The notes below the pieces were generated by a model. The model saw only the letters and a list, made by a program, of their open reading frames with translations, did no database searches and was not told where the DNA came from. DNA of 64,000 bases from NCBI RefSeq assembly GCF_000381925.1, contig NZ_KB907307.1, positions 3,162,001 through 3,226,000 of the forward strand, in the 5' to 3' direction. This DNA is from Nocardia sp. BMG111209. GTDB lineage: Bacteria > Actinomycetota > Actinomycetes > Mycobacteriales > Mycobacteriaceae. The translations under genes were made by a program, and so were the position numbers. Every line of letters begins with the position of its first letter. The first letter of the stretch is position 1. Positions 1 through 8,355 of this stretch are shown piece by piece.

Positions 1-1
1 G

Positions 2-91
2 GCCGGGGTGCGTTGGGAGGGGCAGGTTTTCGAGGTGACCGGCAATCTGGCGGTCTTGCGCGGTGCGGTCGATACGGATGACGACAAATGA
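2..91 (+). CDS. csb1: Csb1 (Cas7 family) C-terminus, partial
   Basis: Only the last 29 codons are present; the gene enters from the left edge. The reading frame ends in an acidic tail (VDTDDDK) and its TGA overlaps the ATG of csb2 as ATGA. The call rests mainly on position: in type I-G (I-U) loci the Cas7-like backbone protein Csb1 lies directly upstream of Csb2. Csb1 would coat the crRNA spacer within Cascade. The tail itself carries no diagnostic motif. Confidence 0.65.
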   Translation, partial: AGVRWEGQVFEVTGNLAVLRGAVDTDDDK

Positions 92-1638
92 GCAACCGGT
101 TCGGAATCCGCGCGCGGTTTCCACTGGGCGTGTACACCGGGCATCGGTCCGACCTCACCCCGGATCCGTTTCCCGACCCGGCGCGGTTACATGCCGCGTT
201 ACTGAACGCGGCAGGTCAGGGGTCTACTGCCGTCGTCGAGGGAACGGAACTGCGGCCCAATGATGCGGCGGTAGCGGCGTTGAGCTGGCTGGAGAGGAAT
301 CCGCCGACCGGAATCCGGCTGCCGCGTACTCTGCCGGTGGCGAGCCGGCCGGTTACCGCGTACCGGGCCGAGGGCGTAGTGCGCAAGGAACAGGGCCGGT
401 GGGTGGACAAGAAAGTCCAGCGCGCATATTCCGACGGGGTCGCAGTCGATGGCGCGTTCGGATGGTCGTGGGACGGTGTCGTGGTGCCGCCCGCGGTGGC
501 AGAGGCATTGGCCGTGCTGTGTGCCGATGTCTCGTACCTGGGGGAAGCGACCAGCCCGGTGGTCCTGGAGGTCGGTGAGGTGGAGGCGACCGAGGTGCTG
601 CGGCGTGACCTGAATGCGTATCAGTCCGGTGGTCACCGGGTGCGCGCGGCGGTTCCCGGGCGTGGCGAGGCGCTGGCCCGCGCCCACCTGGCCGCGCGCC
701 CGGCGAAGTCGCCCAGTACCGCTGGTGACCGGCACACGACCACCGACAGTCCCGCGCCGGGCCCGGTACCGGCCGAGGGGTTGACGGAACTGCGCTATGT
801 GCCGAGGGTTGCCGAGCCGCCGGCCGCACCGTGGCGGCATGTCCTGCTGATCGAGTCGGATCGGGAAGTAGAGTCGGAGAATCGTCTGCTGTGGTGTGTC
901 GCCATGCATCAGGCTTTGATCGCCCGCATCGGTTACGGCGCACCACCGTTGATCACCGGCAAGTACGAGAACGGGGTCCGGCCGCCGGTGAACCGCCTGG
1001 CGATCCAGTTTCTCGACCGTTCCGTGACGGCTGGACACGGCCTCGACAGCCCGGCATTCGGGCTCATGCTGCCAGGTGATGTTGCGGCCGAGGACCTCTT
1101 GACGCTCGGTGGAGCGTTGCGTGATCTGACCGGATTGCGCAGTCCCTACGGCCGAATGCGAGTGTCATCGACAGGGCGGGCGATCGAGGCGACGGCGTTC
1201 TGGCCGGCGCCGCTGCCCGGACATCGGCGGTTGTGGCGGACGCATCCGGCGGTACTGCCCGAGACACAGCGGAAACGCCGCGGCGACCGGCCATGGTCGC
1301 TCGTGGACGCGGCGCTGTTGTCGGTCGGATTCGTCTGGCGCGGCGAGTTCCCCGGCATCGACGCCCGGAACTACCGCGGACTGGCTGAGGCGGTGGAAGC
1401 TGCTGGGGTGAAGGCATTCTCACCTACCTTGGTGACTCGCGAGACGGCGAAGTACGCGCACAAGATGCCCCCTGGGGTCCCGGTCCAGCCGTATCGGGCC
1501 ACGATCGACCTGGGTTTCCTCGCCGGAGATCGGACCATCGCCGCCATCGGGCAGACCCGGCATCTCGGAGGTGGTCTGCTGGTGCCCTTGGACATTCCCG
1601 CCGATGCGGCGGCGCTCATGTTCGAGGAGAACAGATGA
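88..1638 (+). CDS. csb2: Csb2, type I-G Cas5-Cas6 fusion (GSU0054 family)
   Basis: 516 residues. The N-terminus (FPLGVYTGH, then a PFPDPARLHAALL stretch) is the signature of the Csb2/GSU0054 family, a natural fusion of a Cas5-like RAMP with a Cas6-like crRNA endonuclease. It should cut the hairpin in the CRISPR repeat transcript and stay bound as the 5'-handle-capping subunit of Cascade. Its start overlaps the csb1 stop and its stop overlaps the cas3 start, both as ATGA, so the genes are translationally coupled. The arrays downstream have repeats with an 8-bp stem, the expected substrate. Catalytic residues of the Cas6 half were not assigned. Confidence 0.85.
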   Translation: MSNRFGIRARFPLGVYTGHRSDLTPDPFPDPARLHAALLNAAGQGSTAVVEGTELRPNDAAVAALSWLERNPPTGIRLPRTLPVASRPVTAYRAEGVVRKEQGRWVDKKVQRAYSDGVAVDGAFGWSWDGVVVPPAVAEALAVLCADVSYLGEATSPVVLEVGEVEATEVLRRDLNAYQSGGHRVRAAVPGRGEALARAHLAARPAKSPSTAGDRHTTTDSPAPGPVPAEGLTELRYVPRVAEPPAAPWRHVLLIESDREVESENRLLWCVAMHQALIARIGYGAPPLITGKYENGVRPPVNRLAIQFLDRSVTAGHGLDSPAFGLMLPGDVAAEDLLTLGGALRDLTGLRSPYGRMRVSSTGRAIEATAFWPAPLPGHRRLWRTHPAVLPETQRKRRGDRPWSLVDAALLSVGFVWRGEFPGIDARNYRGLAEAVEAAGVKAFSPTLVTRETAKYAHKMPPGVPVQPYRATIDLGFLAGDRTIAAIGQTRHLGGGLLVPLDIPADAAALMFEENR

Positions 1639-4250
1639 GTGTGCGGTTCGACGACTTCGAAGAATTCTTCGCCCTCTCCCATGACGGGCACAGTCCCTTC
1701 CGCTGGCAGACCCGGCTGGCCCGGCAGCTCTGCGAGACCGGTCGCTGGCCGGACCGGATCGCCGCCCCGACGGGCGCTGGCAAGTCGAGCGTCGTCGATA
1801 TTCATCTGTTCGCCAACGCATTACACGCCGCCGGTGCCGGTTCACGAGTGCCGCGGCGTCTGTCGGTGGTGGTGAACCGGCGCGGTCTGGTCGATCAGCA
1901 TGCGCTCCACGCACGGGCACTGTCCGAACTACTGCGGACCGCTGACGACGGCTCGCTGTACGCACGAATAGCCGATGCGTTGCGGTCGTTGCGCATCGGT
2001 GACGACGACGAGCCGTTCGAGCTGGCGATGCTGCGTGGCGGGCTCCCACGAGACCGCCGGTGGCTCGACGACCCGGGGAGCTGCACGATCATTTGCGCCA
2101 CTCCCGATATGTGGGGCAGCCGGTTGCTGATGCGCGGATACGGCTCGTCCCGTTACGCCCATCCACGGGAAGCCGGCCTACTCGCGCACGATTCGGCGGT
2201 CATCGTCGACGAGGCCCATCTGAATCGCCAATTGCTGCTCACTGCACAGCGTGTCGGCGAGTTTGCGCAGCGCACCGCCGGGCGAATCGGCGTGGCCGCA
2301 TTGCAAGCGGTCGAGACCACTGCGACTCCGGCCACCCCGGGCAGCGACGGTGTCACACCGGCGGACATCGATGCGGAGCCGGTGCTGGCCCGGCGCCTAC
2401 GCACACCGAAACCGGTTCGCTGGCAGGGCTTGCCGACGTGGACGGGAAAGGCACCGAGCGCCCGTTACCTCGATGATCTTGCGGGACTGGTCAATACACA
2501 ACACACCCGGTACGGGCACGGCACCTCGGGCGGTCGAACCATCGGCTGCGTCATCAACCGCGTGGATACCGCCGTCCGCCTCGCTGCCCTGCTGCGCCGC
2601 CAGGGATTGCGCGTGGAAGTGCGAGTGGGGCGAATGCGCCCCTACGACCTGGACCGGCTTCTGGCCGAAAAACCGGGCCTGCTCACCGCGACCGGCGACG
2701 CTACCACCGACGTGCTGATTGCCACCCAGACCGTGGAGGTCGGTGTCGACATCGACCTCGCCGCGATGGTCACCGAGCTGGCTCCCGGCTCGGCGCTGGC
2801 GCAACGTGCCGGACGGGTGAACCGGACCGGCCGATCCACGGTCACGGAAATCGTGGTGGTCGGCCCCGCAGATCCGGCGAAACTCGGCGACGTCCCGCCG
2901 TATCGCGGTGACGACCTGTCCGCCGCGTACGAATGGGTGCAGCGACGCGCCGAAGATCCCGAAGGTTGTGCGCCACTGGCGATCACGGTCGATCCAGCAC
3001 CATCGCCGAAGCCGTCCCGCACGCTCTGGCAGCGCTTGGAACTCCACGACGCGCACCTGTTGGCCCGCACCAGCGACGAGCTGTTCGCCCAGCCGGACCT
3101 CGAACTGTGGTTACGCGACGATCTCGAACCCGAGCGTGCGATGGCCGGTGTCGTCGTCCGTGCCGATCTACCCGCTGACAGCAACACGGCCCTCGCACTG
3201 CTGCACGTCGTCCCGCCCGCTGACATCGAAGCCTTCCCCTGCACGCTCACGGACGCAAACGCTCTGATCACCCAGGTCCGCGCCGCACCGCAGCGGCGCC
3301 GCGTCTTCATCTGGCGCGAGGACCATCTCGTGGACGACCCCGAGAGCCGGTTGCGCCCCGGCGATATCGTCGTCATCGACGACTGCCACCCCGTGCACAC
3401 CGAGGGCGTCGTTGTCGAAAACCCCTCCAGCCGCGCCCGACCCGTCCCAGCCGAATCTCTGCCCGGAATTCACGCGATCATCCTCGATGGTGAACTGCTC
3501 ACCGAATTCGCCGAGCAGACCGACGAGCAATCCGCATCGACGGCCGAAGAGCGCTGGGGGAAAAGACAATTCGTCCCCGGACCGATGGACCCGAATTCCG
3601 TCAGGCCCAGGTTGTCGTGGATCGTCGTCCGCGAGACCGCACGCGGCAGCGACGACGAGATTCAGCAGGAATGGACCGGCACCGCAGTCACTCTCGACCG
3701 GCACTCCGAAGCGGTAGCGGCACGCGCCGCCACCGTGGGCCGTCGAGTCGGCGTCGCCGAACCGTTGCCCGAGGTCCTACAGCTTGCGGGGCGCTGCCAC
3801 GACCTGGGTAAGGAAAAAGACTGGTTCCAAAGGCTTCTCGGCCGTCACCCGGACGAACCAGTCCTGGCGAAGAGCCGCAGAAGAACCGAATACCAGGCCA
3901 GGCGCGCCCGTGCGACCAGCGGCATGCCCTCCGGCTGGCGCCACGAACAACAATCCGTTCTCGCCACGGTTCACGAACTCGACCGCGCCGCAGTGACCGA
4001 CACCGCGATGCGCGACATGGTGCTGCGGCTCGTCGGGCTCAGCCACGGCCGCGGCCGAGCCGGATTCCCCCACAGCGCAGCCGAACTCCTCGGCGGCGGC
4101 ACCGATCCCGTCGCCCGTGCCCTGTTCGACACCGGCGAATGGGACAGCCTGATCGAACGCACCCATACCGTCTGGGGCATCTGGGGAGCCTGCTACCTCG
4201 AGGCACTGCTCCGCGCCGCCGACAGCCGATGCTCCCAGGAAGGATCATGA
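1635..4250 (+). CDS. cas3: Cas3, type I-G helicase with C-terminal HD nuclease
   Basis: 871 residues. The SF2 helicase comes first: Walker A APTGAGKS at residues 44-51, DEAH box (VIVDEAHL) near 192, and a motif VI-like segment (QRAGRVNRTG) near 397. The HD nuclease is at the C-terminus, with the HD doublet in CHDLGKEKD near 720. This helicase-then-HD order, reversed relative to most type I Cas3 proteins, is typical of I-G/I-U. Cascade would recruit it to the displaced strand to unwind and shred target DNA. The start overlaps the csb2 stop (ATGA) and the stop overlaps csb3. The helicase motifs and the HD doublet are present, so it should be active. Confidence 0.92.
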   Translation: MSVRFDDFEEFFALSHDGHSPFRWQTRLARQLCETGRWPDRIAAPTGAGKSSVVDIHLFANALHAAGAGSRVPRRLSVVVNRRGLVDQHALHARALSELLRTADDGSLYARIADALRSLRIGDDDEPFELAMLRGGLPRDRRWLDDPGSCTIICATPDMWGSRLLMRGYGSSRYAHPREAGLLAHDSAVIVDEAHLNRQLLLTAQRVGEFAQRTAGRIGVAALQAVETTATPATPGSDGVTPADIDAEPVLARRLRTPKPVRWQGLPTWTGKAPSARYLDDLAGLVNTQHTRYGHGTSGGRTIGCVINRVDTAVRLAALLRRQGLRVEVRVGRMRPYDLDRLLAEKPGLLTATGDATTDVLIATQTVEVGVDIDLAAMVTELAPGSALAQRAGRVNRTGRSTVTEIVVVGPADPAKLGDVPPYRGDDLSAAYEWVQRRAEDPEGCAPLAITVDPAPSPKPSRTLWQRLELHDAHLLARTSDELFAQPDLELWLRDDLEPERAMAGVVVRADLPADSNTALALLHVVPPADIEAFPCTLTDANALITQVRAAPQRRRVFIWREDHLVDDPESRLRPGDIVVIDDCHPVHTEGVVVENPSSRARPVPAESLPGIHAIILDGELLTEFAEQTDEQSASTAEERWGKRQFVPGPMDPNSVRPRLSWIVVRETARGSDDEIQQEWTGTAVTLDRHSEAVAARAATVGRRVGVAEPLPEVLQLAGRCHDLGKEKDWFQRLLGRHPDEPVLAKSRRRTEYQARRARATSGMPSGWRHEQQSVLATVHELDRAAVTDTAMRDMVLRLVGLSHGRGRAGFPHSAAELLGGGTDPVARALFDTGEWDSLIERTHTVWGIWGACYLEALLRAADSRCSQEGS

Positions 4251-5305
4251 ACACATTCCCCCTCGCCGGCGCGGACACCAGCGCATTGACCCACTTCGCG
4301 CTCTACGGCCTGGCCAATATCACCGAATCCGAGACCGGACACCTGGTCCAGCTCCGCTGGAACCCTGATACCCGCACCGCCGAACTCCACAGCACGGCAA
4401 CCACTCAGGAAGACATTGCACGCACCGTCCATGCCCACGCCACCCGATGCGCCGCCGACGGCTCATGGCTGCACGCGCGGGTCGATCACGGCGGACGCGC
4501 AGGTACCGCAGCGTTCAGTCCCCGCATCAAGCTCGCCGAATCAGACGAGGAATGGCGCGCCCTGCAACAGGTCCGCCACGCTCATCTCGATACCCTGCTC
4601 GCCGAAGACGCGCACCTCGATCTCACCATGATCGGCTGCCTCGGCGAGCCGTCGTACTGGCGCTTCGAAGGCAAGGACCGTCGGCCCGACCACGGTGCCA
4701 GCCGATGGGAAATGAAGGCCCGCAACAAAGGTCAGGAATTCGTCAACGACCGCCTGCTTCCGATGGCCAAGACTGTCGCCGCCCGGACCCCGGACGCCAT
4801 CCTCCGAGGTCTGCTCGGCCACACCGTCACCGACGAACTCGGCAACGACAAACCCGACTCCCAGACCTCGACCGGCTTCACCCGCCCCGCGCCGACCGAC
4901 TGCGCTCTCGCCTGGTGTGCGCTCTGGGGAATCACCAATTTCCCCATTGCCCAGCGTATCTCGGTGATCTCCCGCACCCCGTCAGCATTCCCCGCCCGTG
5001 TCCTCCACCCCACCGCCATGGCACTGCCCCTCATCACCGAGCCGACCACCACCGCCCGACTCCGCACTCTCCTCACCTCCAGCGCACTGGACCTCTATGC
5101 CGAACACCTCATCCGACACCCGGACACCCCGACCACGACAACCGAAGCAGCCGGAAAATGGCTCACCGCCCGACATGTCACCGCCCTCATACTGTTCCCG
5201 ATCCAGAAAGTCGGCAGCGACGCAGCACCCCAACGATTCGTCCTCGATGGCCGCGTCGAACCGCTGCCGACCGTTACCGGCTCCCTCACACCGTTCACAG
5301 GATGA
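4247..5305 (+). CDS. csb3: Csb3, Cas8-like subunit of type I-G
   Basis: 352 residues from the ATG overlapping the cas3 stop; a longer upstream in-frame start is disfavoured because it would lie deep inside cas3. Recognisable features of the Csb3/GSU0052 family are a SYWRFEGK segment, a WEMKARNKGQEF block and a C-terminal HVTALILFPIQKVG stretch. In I-G this protein takes the Cas8 (large subunit) place in Cascade and would contribute to PAM reading and Cas3 recruitment. It is the last gene of the csb1-csb2-cas3-csb3 operon. A leader and CRISPR array follow directly, where many I-G loci would have cas4-cas1. Confidence 0.8.
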   Translation: MNTFPLAGADTSALTHFALYGLANITESETGHLVQLRWNPDTRTAELHSTATTQEDIARTVHAHATRCAADGSWLHARVDHGGRAGTAAFSPRIKLAESDEEWRALQQVRHAHLDTLLAEDAHLDLTMIGCLGEPSYWRFEGKDRRPDHGASRWEMKARNKGQEFVNDRLLPMAKTVAARTPDAILRGLLGHTVTDELGNDKPDSQTSTGFTRPAPTDCALAWCALWGITNFPIAQRISVISRTPSAFPARVLHPTAMALPLITEPTTTARLRTLLTSSALDLYAEHLIRHPDTPTTTTEAAGKWLTARHVTALILFPIQKVGSDAAPQRFVLDGRVEPLPTVTGSLTPFTG

Positions 5306-5393
5306 AAGCGGACTTCATCGCGCGACCACGCCGGACGAAGCACAGAGTTGGGCCGATCCCCCGACCTCCTCCCTGCGAGCGCCGGGACGCATC

Positions 5394-5549
5394 GGAAAAC
5401 CCCGTCAACGCTCGCGGCGAAAACATGCTGATAGGAGCACTTTCCGACGACCGGCCACGTAGAACCCACGGTAATCAGGAGCACCCCGGTAGGCACCGCT
5501 CGCGCCCGCCTGCAAATGCGCAGGTCAAATGGGTCGTTTCGGCGACCCA
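5394..5549 (+). promoter_or_regulatory. CRISPR leader 1
   Basis: This is one of three related leaders. Each begins with GGAAAACCCC (or near variant), carries a CTCGCGGCGAAAAC block followed by TGCTGATAGGA, and ends in GTTTYGGCG about ten bases before the first repeat. The distance from the opening motif to repeat 1 is 156 bp here, 156 bp in leader 2 and 155 bp in leader 3. It should hold the promoter and the integration-anchoring sites for array 1. Homology to the other two copies weakens in the middle, making this the most diverged one. Confidence 0.7.
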
Positions 5550-5808
5550 GTCGCAGCTCGTTCGCGAGCTGCTCTTCATCGAGGCGCCCGCCAACGCGAC
5601 GGCCTGTTCGACATGGCACGGCGGTGTCGCAGCTCGTTCGCGAGCTGCTCTTCATCGAGGCAACGAGGGCATCGTCCCGATGTGGAACGCCATCCCCGGC
5701 CGCAGCTCGTTCGCAAGCTGCTCTTCATTGAGGCTTCACCTTCGCTGTGCGCCGCCGTACCCCGGCCTTGCGCCGCAGCTCATCCACGGGCTGCACAACT
5801 TGATGAGC
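5550..5808 (+). CRISPR. CRISPR array 1 (three repeats plus degenerate terminal repeat)
   Basis: Three 36-bp repeats lie at 5550-5585, 5626-5661 and 5699-5734, with spacers of 40 and 37 bp. The repeat starts GTCGCAGCTCGTTCGCGAGC and ends CTCTTCATCGAGGC. Its core is an 8-bp stem GCAGCTCG/CGAGCTGC around TTCG. A third spacer of 37 bp (5735-5771) leads to a degenerate repeat at about 5772-5808 that keeps most of the first 25 positions and overlaps the start of the first cas2 gene. The leader is on the left, so this is the leader-distal end. Confidence 0.93.
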
Positions 5809-6111
5809 CGCAGCGACACGCGCCGATACCTCATCGCATACGACATCACCGCCGACCAGCGACGAGACCAACTTGCCACACGTCTCAGCCGGCATGGTGA
5901 TCGGGTGCAGTACAGCATTTTCGTCATCGACATCAGCCCTGTGCGACTGGTGAATCTCCGCGCCGAGATCACGAGAATCGTTCGCACGGCCGAGGATTCC
6001 ACACTGATTTGCGACCTCGGACTTGTCCACATGCTGAGTGCCGACCAATTCCACCGCGTAGGCCGGACCCGGCCGATCACCGGAAATCAATCGATCGTTG
6101 CTGATCCTTGA
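5803..6111 (+). CDS. cas2: Cas2, copy 1
   Basis: 102 residues. The Cas2 ferredoxin-fold signature is clear: beta-1 with the conserved Asp (YLIAYDI), then QRRDQLATRLSRHGDRVQYSIFV. Cas2 dimers bridge Cas1 dimers in the adaptation complex. The ATG chosen lies inside the degenerate last repeat of array 1; there is no convincing Shine-Dalgarno upstream, so translation may be weak. About four-fifths of positions match the second copy at 7518-7844. No cas1 or cas4 neighbour is present, so the partner must be encoded outside the window or be missing. Confidence 0.88.
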   Translation: MSRSDTRRYLIAYDITADQRRDQLATRLSRHGDRVQYSIFVIDISPVRLVNLRAEITRIVRTAEDSTLICDLGLVHMLSADQFHRVGRTRPITGNQSIVADP

Positions 6112-6207
6112 GCTTGACCGCGGACTCCGGTACGAGAGCGTGCCCAACGGGAAGAGAACTCGGCCCATTCGCCTCTGTCTCCTTGCTCGCGCGCGCCTCA
6201 ACTATCC

Positions 6208-6363
6208 GGAAAAACCCCATCAGCGCTCGCGACGAAAACCTGCTGATAGGAACCATTTCAAGTACCAAACGGGTAAGATCTACAGGTGTCCGAAGCATCC
6301 CGACAGGCAGCGATCGCACCCGCCCGAAAAGGCGCTGGTCAAGCAGGGCGTTTCGGCGGGCCA
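6208..6363 (+). promoter_or_regulatory. CRISPR leader 2
   Basis: This copy is very similar to leader 3. GGAAAAACCCC is followed by CTCGCGACGAAAACCTGCTGATAGGAACC-type sequence and TTTCAAGT, then a CTGGTCAAGCAGG motif just before GTTTCGGCG and the first repeat. Its length to repeat 1 is 156 bp. The block ATCAGC...GCTGAT forms an inverted repeat around the CGAAAAC motif. The copied unit extends a little upstream as a pyrimidine-rich stretch. Confidence 0.75.
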
Positions 6364-7153
6364 GTCGCAGCTCGTCCGCGAGCCGCTCTTCATCGAGGCT
6401 GCGATAACCACCGGACGGCCATCGGCCCGAAACGCTCGTCGCAGCTCGTCCGCGAGCTGCTCTTCATTGAGGCTTCTCGGCCTCCGCGTCGTGCTTTTTC
6501 GCGAGCTCCAGCCGCAGCTCGTCCGCGAGCTGCACTTCATTGAGGCGGCAACGCCGTCACCCCCGCCGCGGCCGAGGTTCTCGCCGAAGCTCGTTCGCGA
6601 GCTGCTCTTCATTGAGGCCCGAACCTGGCCGCCACCAGCGGTGCACCCCCACCAGCGGTGCACCCGGTCGGCCGCAGCTCGTCCGCGAGCTACTCTTCAT
6701 TGAGGCACGACCGCCGACGCCATTCGCCTGCTGCGAGCTGCTCTTCATTGAGACGACTTCGGCGTGGCGGGCGTGGGCAACGTGGCGCTCGCGGTCGCAG
6801 CTCCGCGAGCTACTCTTCATAAAGGCTCGGCCATCCTATGGCCAGCGAAATCGGTTGGTACGTCGCAGCTCGTCCGCGAGCTGTACTTCATTGGGGGACC
6901 CAAAATCCTGATGGCACTTTTACTTTCGTGCACCGTCGCCGCTCGTCCGCGAGCTGACCCGCGGTCGGCCGGCGGTCGCAGCTCGTTCGCGAGCTGCTCT
7001 TCATCGAGGCAGGGCGGTCGGCTGTGTCCATGCGGTGCCACCGCGCGTCGCAGCTCGTTCGCGAGCTGCTCTTCATTGAGGCACCAGGGGCAGCATGCAC
7101 AGGTTGGCGTACAGATTGCCGCAGCTCGTGCGCGAGCTGCACTTCATCGAGGC
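6364..7153 (+). CRISPR. CRISPR array 2 (12 repeats, several damaged)
   Basis: Repeats start at 6364, 6438, 6511, 6583, 6671, 6733 (5'-truncated, to 6754), 6794 (33 bp, 3-bp deletion), 6862 (3' end altered), 6935 (3'-truncated, to 6956), 6975, 7047 and 7118. Intact ones are 36 bp with the same stem as array 1. Intact spacers are 35-39 bp. Exceptions are 6619-6670 (52 bp, carrying a 16-bp tandem duplication of CCACCAGCGGTGCACC), 6707-6732 (26 bp, next to the truncated sixth repeat) and an 18-bp remnant at 6957-6974. Repeats vary at TTCG/TCCG in the loop and CATCGAGG/CATTGAGG at the 3' end. Damage is concentrated in repeats 6-9. Confidence 0.95.
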
Positions 7154-7189
7154 GTGAACTACTGGTGGATGCACGCACGCAGGCCCGGT

Positions 7190-7207
7190 CCCGAGCCGCG
7201 GCTCGGG
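7190..7207. repeat. 18-bp perfect palindrome after array 2
   Basis: CCCGAGCCGCGGCTCGGG is a perfect inverted repeat 36 bp past the last clear repeat of array 2, about one spacer length away. It may be the remains of a terminal repeat or a transcription stop for the array; no T-run follows. The rest of 7154-7517 is less GC-rich than its surroundings and shows no gene that I can support. Confidence 0.5.
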
Positions 7208-7517
7208 AGTGAAGCGAGCCGCTTGTAACTGAGTACGGGCTCGTGTACAGGCGAGAGACCGATGTTTCTGGTCCGTCGGCTGCGCAGCGACTTTTCCGGA
7301 ATCGGCGGAAGTGCGGAATGCATGACCAATTTCGGTGCACGCTCACCGAGTTCGTCATTATCGATGCATCGGTTCGAGTGGCACCGATCATGTTTTGCTA
7401 CTGAATAATCAAGGCGCCGGATCATTACCGATCAGTACGGCAGTTTTCTCACCACCGCTGCCTCATCATCGGGGATCACGGTTGGAATCCCCAAAGATCG
7501 ACAGGTTAAGGAAGGTG

Positions 7518-7844
7518 ATGGTGGTGGTAAGCGATCGCGATGCCTCTCGCAGGGACACGCACAGATACCTCATCGCATACGACGTTGCCGCCGACCAGCG
7601 ACGAGACCAACTTGCAAAATGTCTCAGCCGACATGGAGATCGGGTGCAGTACAGCGTTTTCGTCGTCGATATCAGCCCTGCACGACTGGTCCGCCTCCGC
7701 GCCGAGATCACGAAAATCGTTCGTATGGCCGAGGATTCCATACTGATTTGCGATCTCGGACTCGTCCACACGCTGAGTGTCGACCAATTCCACTACGTGG
7801 GCCGGACCCGGCCGATCACCGGAAATCAGTCAATCGTCATCTGA
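7518..7844 (+). CDS. cas2: Cas2, copy 2
   Basis: 108 residues from the first ATG; GGAAGG sits almost against this ATG, so GTG codons at 7521 or 7524 are equally possible starts. It carries the same conserved blocks as copy 1 (YLIAYDV with the metal-binding Asp, QRRDQLAKCLSRHGDRVQYSVFV, GRTRPITGNQS). Differences are spread over the whole length, so the duplication is not recent and both copies seem to be under selection. It lies between arrays 2 and 3 without cas1 or cas4. Confidence 0.88.
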   Translation: MVVVSDRDASRRDTHRYLIAYDVAADQRRDQLAKCLSRHGDRVQYSVFVVDISPARLVRLRAEITKIVRMAEDSILICDLGLVHTLSVDQFHYVGRTRPITGNQSIVI

Positions 7845-7989
7845 TTCGAATGCCATAATGGCAGACGAACGACGCGCCAATCATATCCTACGGTCACGTA
7901 TCTGTCGTCCGGAGCAAGATTGTGAAACCCGACGCGAGTACAGAACTCGACCTATGGCGTCTCCTCGCTCGCGACCGCTCCAACCAACC

Positions 7990-8144
7990 GGAAAACCCCA
8001 GCAGCGCTCGCGGCGAAAACCTGCTGATAGGAACCCTTTCAAGTCCCGAACGGGTACGATCGGCGGGTGTTCGATGCGTCCCAGCAGACAGCGCTCGCGT
8101 CCGCCCGAAAAACCGCTGGTCAAGCAGGCTGTTTTGGCGACCCA
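7990..8144 (+). promoter_or_regulatory. CRISPR leader 3
   Basis: The third leader copy is 155 bp from the GGAAAACCCC motif to the first repeat of array 3. It shares CTCGCGGCGAAAACCTGCTG, the TTTCAAGT block, the CCGCCCGAAAA block and CTGGTCAAGCAGG with leader 2. These shared stretches up to the repeat boundary are where leader-proximal integration would be guided. Confidence 0.75.
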
Positions 8145-8329
8145 GTCGCAGCTCGTCCGCGAGCTGCTCTTCATTGAGGCACCGACACCGCCGCCACCGT
8201 CGAAATCCTGCTGACCCAGGTCGCAGCTCGTCCGCGAGCTGCTCTTCATTGAGGCGGCACCACCCCGGAAATGCTCTCCGCCTTCGCGCACCAGTCGCAG
8301 CTCGTCCGCGAGCTGCTCTTCATCGAGGA
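8145..8329 (+). CRISPR. CRISPR array 3 (three repeats)
   Basis: 36-bp repeats lie at 8145-8180, 8220-8255 and 8294-8329, with spacers of 39 and 38 bp. The repeats are nearly identical to those of arrays 1 and 2 (TCCG loop form). The last repeat differs only at its final base. No cas2 follows; galE, on the other strand, ends 26 bp further on. This is the smallest and cleanest array and has the best-preserved leader. Confidence 0.95.
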
Positions 8330-8355
8330 CGAAGTGGGCAGCAGCCCCTGACCGG

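Noticed and set aside
4447..6111. A 554-codon open frame joining csb3 shadow, array 1 and cas2
   Set aside because: The first 1300 bases are Arg/Pro-rich shadow of csb3 and the CRISPR array; only the last 102 codons are Cas2.
7190..7225. A thirteenth repeat of array 2
   Set aside because: Spacing fits, but similarity is limited to having a palindrome; listed as a palindrome only.
7159..7425. Small minus-strand gene between array 2 and cas2 copy 2
   Set aside because: No ribosome-binding site and no protein family resemblance.
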